NCBI RefSeq assembly: GCF_051851475.1
Contig: NZ_JBPUSJ010000005.1
Coordinates: forward strand, 124,001 to 188,000
Reading direction: 5' to 3'
Source: Carboxylicivirga taeanensis
GTDB taxonomy: Bacteria; Bacteroidota; Bacteroidia; Bacteroidales; Marinilabiliaceae
DNA: 64,000 nt
The first letter of the stretch is position 1, and every line of letters starts with the position of its first letter. Position numbers and translations under genes: made by a program. The notes beneath the pieces were generated by a model. The model had not been told where the DNA came from. It searched no databases and saw only the letters and a list, made by a program, of their open reading frames with translations. This document shows positions 63,331 through 64,000 of this stretch, in pieces.

Positions 63331-64000
63331 TTACAAACTGAAGACCTCAGCCGACTCAGCTCCTTTGGGAGCGTTGAGGTATACCTGCTCGTGTTCGTTA
63401 AGCCCTTGCAGTATTTCAATAAATTCTTCGTTTTCGATGCCCACCTCGACTTCCTGTTTAATGGTGGACCAGCCTGTTCGTTTAAACACATAGTTTATGG
63501 AATCATTGCCTTTAACAGCTCTTTTATCCACCAGCAAAGTATTGGCCCGGCTGTTGGTAATTATAGTGTTGTTGGTGGTCATGTTCGGAAGCAGTGCGGC
63601 TTCATGGTTATGCAGTTCCACAATTACCTTAAAGCCATTTTGAAAGGTGCCGGGGATAACCTGGCCAATGTTGGCAATGCTCTTTATTTGTCCCTGAAAC
63701 ACTTTATCAGACAGGGCGCTGACAGCAATATTGACGGTTTGTCCCACTTCAATCTTGGCAATGTCGATTTCTTTGACATATATTTCAGAGATCAGAGAGC
63801 TCAAATCGGGGAGGGTGGCAATGAGGGGCATGTAACGTCCAACAGTGGCGCCCACTTTAATTTTCTGCCCATCGTATCCGTTGCCATACACAATCATGCC
63901 ATCGCCGGGCGATGCTATAATGAGTTGGCTTCTGAGTTGTTCCAAAAGTGACAGTTTGTATTCGTAGCGTTTGATTTTACGGTGGCTGCGTGCAATTTGT
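63331..64000 (-). CDS. HlyD/RND-type membrane fusion protein, 5' end outside window
   Basis: The frame runs to the right edge with no start, so only the C-terminal ~223 residues are seen (a TTG at 63945 is an apparent start but the reading continues upstream). The sequence covers the end of the coiled-coil hairpin (LSLLEQLRSQL), the lipoyl-like half (IIASPGDGMIVYG), and the beta-barrel domain (VGQTVNIAVSALSDKVFQGQIKSI, read in part). Such adaptors link an inner-membrane ABC or RND pump to an outer-membrane channel. It reads into the dnaK upstream region and is probably the last gene of an operon beyond the window. Confidence 0.75.
   Translation of the reverse strand, partial: QIARSHRKIKRYEYKLSLLEQLRSQLIIASPGDGMIVYGNGYDGQKIKVGATVGRYMPLIATLPDLSSLISEIYVKEIDIAKIEVGQTVNIAVSALSDKVFQGQIKSIANIGQVIPGTFQNGFKVIVELHNHEAALLPNMTTNNTIITNSRANTLLVDKRAVKGNDSINYVFKRTGWSTIKQEVEVGIENEEFIEILQGLNEHEQVYLNAPKGAESAEVFSL

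Noticed and set aside
63304..63951. 215-codon plus-strand ORF near the right edge
   Set aside because: It is antisense to the HlyD-type adaptor, which has clear domain features.
1..64000. CRISPR array, tRNA, rRNA or insertion sequence
   Set aside because: No regularly spaced repeat with unique spacers, no tRNA-like T-arm sequence and no transposase were seen; this was by reading, not by a search tool.

Overview
The window looks like a chromosomal segment of a member of the Bacteroidota, possibly a marine or anaerobic Marinilabiliales-type bacterium. The evidence is two proteins with type IX secretion (T9SS) C-terminal sorting domains, an HU-like protein of the Bacteroidetes type, lack of Shine-Dalgarno sites, and several copies of the TAnnTTTG promoter box ahead of genes. 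The phylum call is fairly safe; the order is a guess. I saw no rRNA, tRNA, CRISPR array or insertion sequence.

Region 1 (1-30.5 kb) is one large exopolysaccharide locus. It holds sugar-nucleotide genes for UDP-ManNAc and UDP-ManNAcA (wecB, wecC), a DUF354 protein, AsnB-type amidotransferases, a GNAT protein, two SGNH-like secreted proteins, a Wzx-type flippase, GT2 and GT4 glycosyltransferases, a Wza-like export lipoprotein, a Wzc-like tyrosine kinase, a Wzy/ligase-type membrane protein, a YdjC-type deacetylase and an acyltransferase. It continues with an unusual ACP / AsnB / NadE-like / AMP-ligase module and ends with a priming sugar transferase. Two paralogous secreted beta-helix proteins lie on the opposite strand, one near each end of the main operon. 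They are candidates for processing the same polymer.

Region 2 (30.5-52.6 kb) is mostly housekeeping and signalling. It includes comEC, trkA with a small Imm17-like membrane protein, an NMT1-domain histidine kinase, a sulfatase, the selD-mnmH pair for tRNA selenouridine, an ATP-grasp protein fused to a degenerate M20 peptidase fold beside a class I glutamine amidotransferase, guaC, and a tight minus-strand operon (MORN protein, T9SS subtilase, xseA, TPR histidine kinase, xseB), followed upstream by an HU-like gene.

Region 3 (about 53.3-61.2 kb) is the most unusual part. Every gene is on the plus strand between minus-strand flanks, the DNA is visibly AT-richer, and the functions are unrelated: a YkvA/TerB-like protein, a nuclease-like protein, an AlbA_2 regulator, a small secreted protein, a MORN-TonB protein, an amidohydrolase and a flavodoxin-ferredoxin protein. 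After nearly every gene there is an imperfect palindrome bounded by AAC and GTT, with paired inner arms and, in two cases, an almost identical loop. This is the layout of integron gene cassettes with attC sites, but no integrase lies in the window.

Region 4 (61.2-64 kb) returns to the minus strand with dnaK and the C-terminal part of an HlyD-type adaptor cut by the window end. Several genes have a spurious upstream TTG or GTG extension; the starts given here use the internal ATG where signal peptides, family N-termini or promoter boxes support it.
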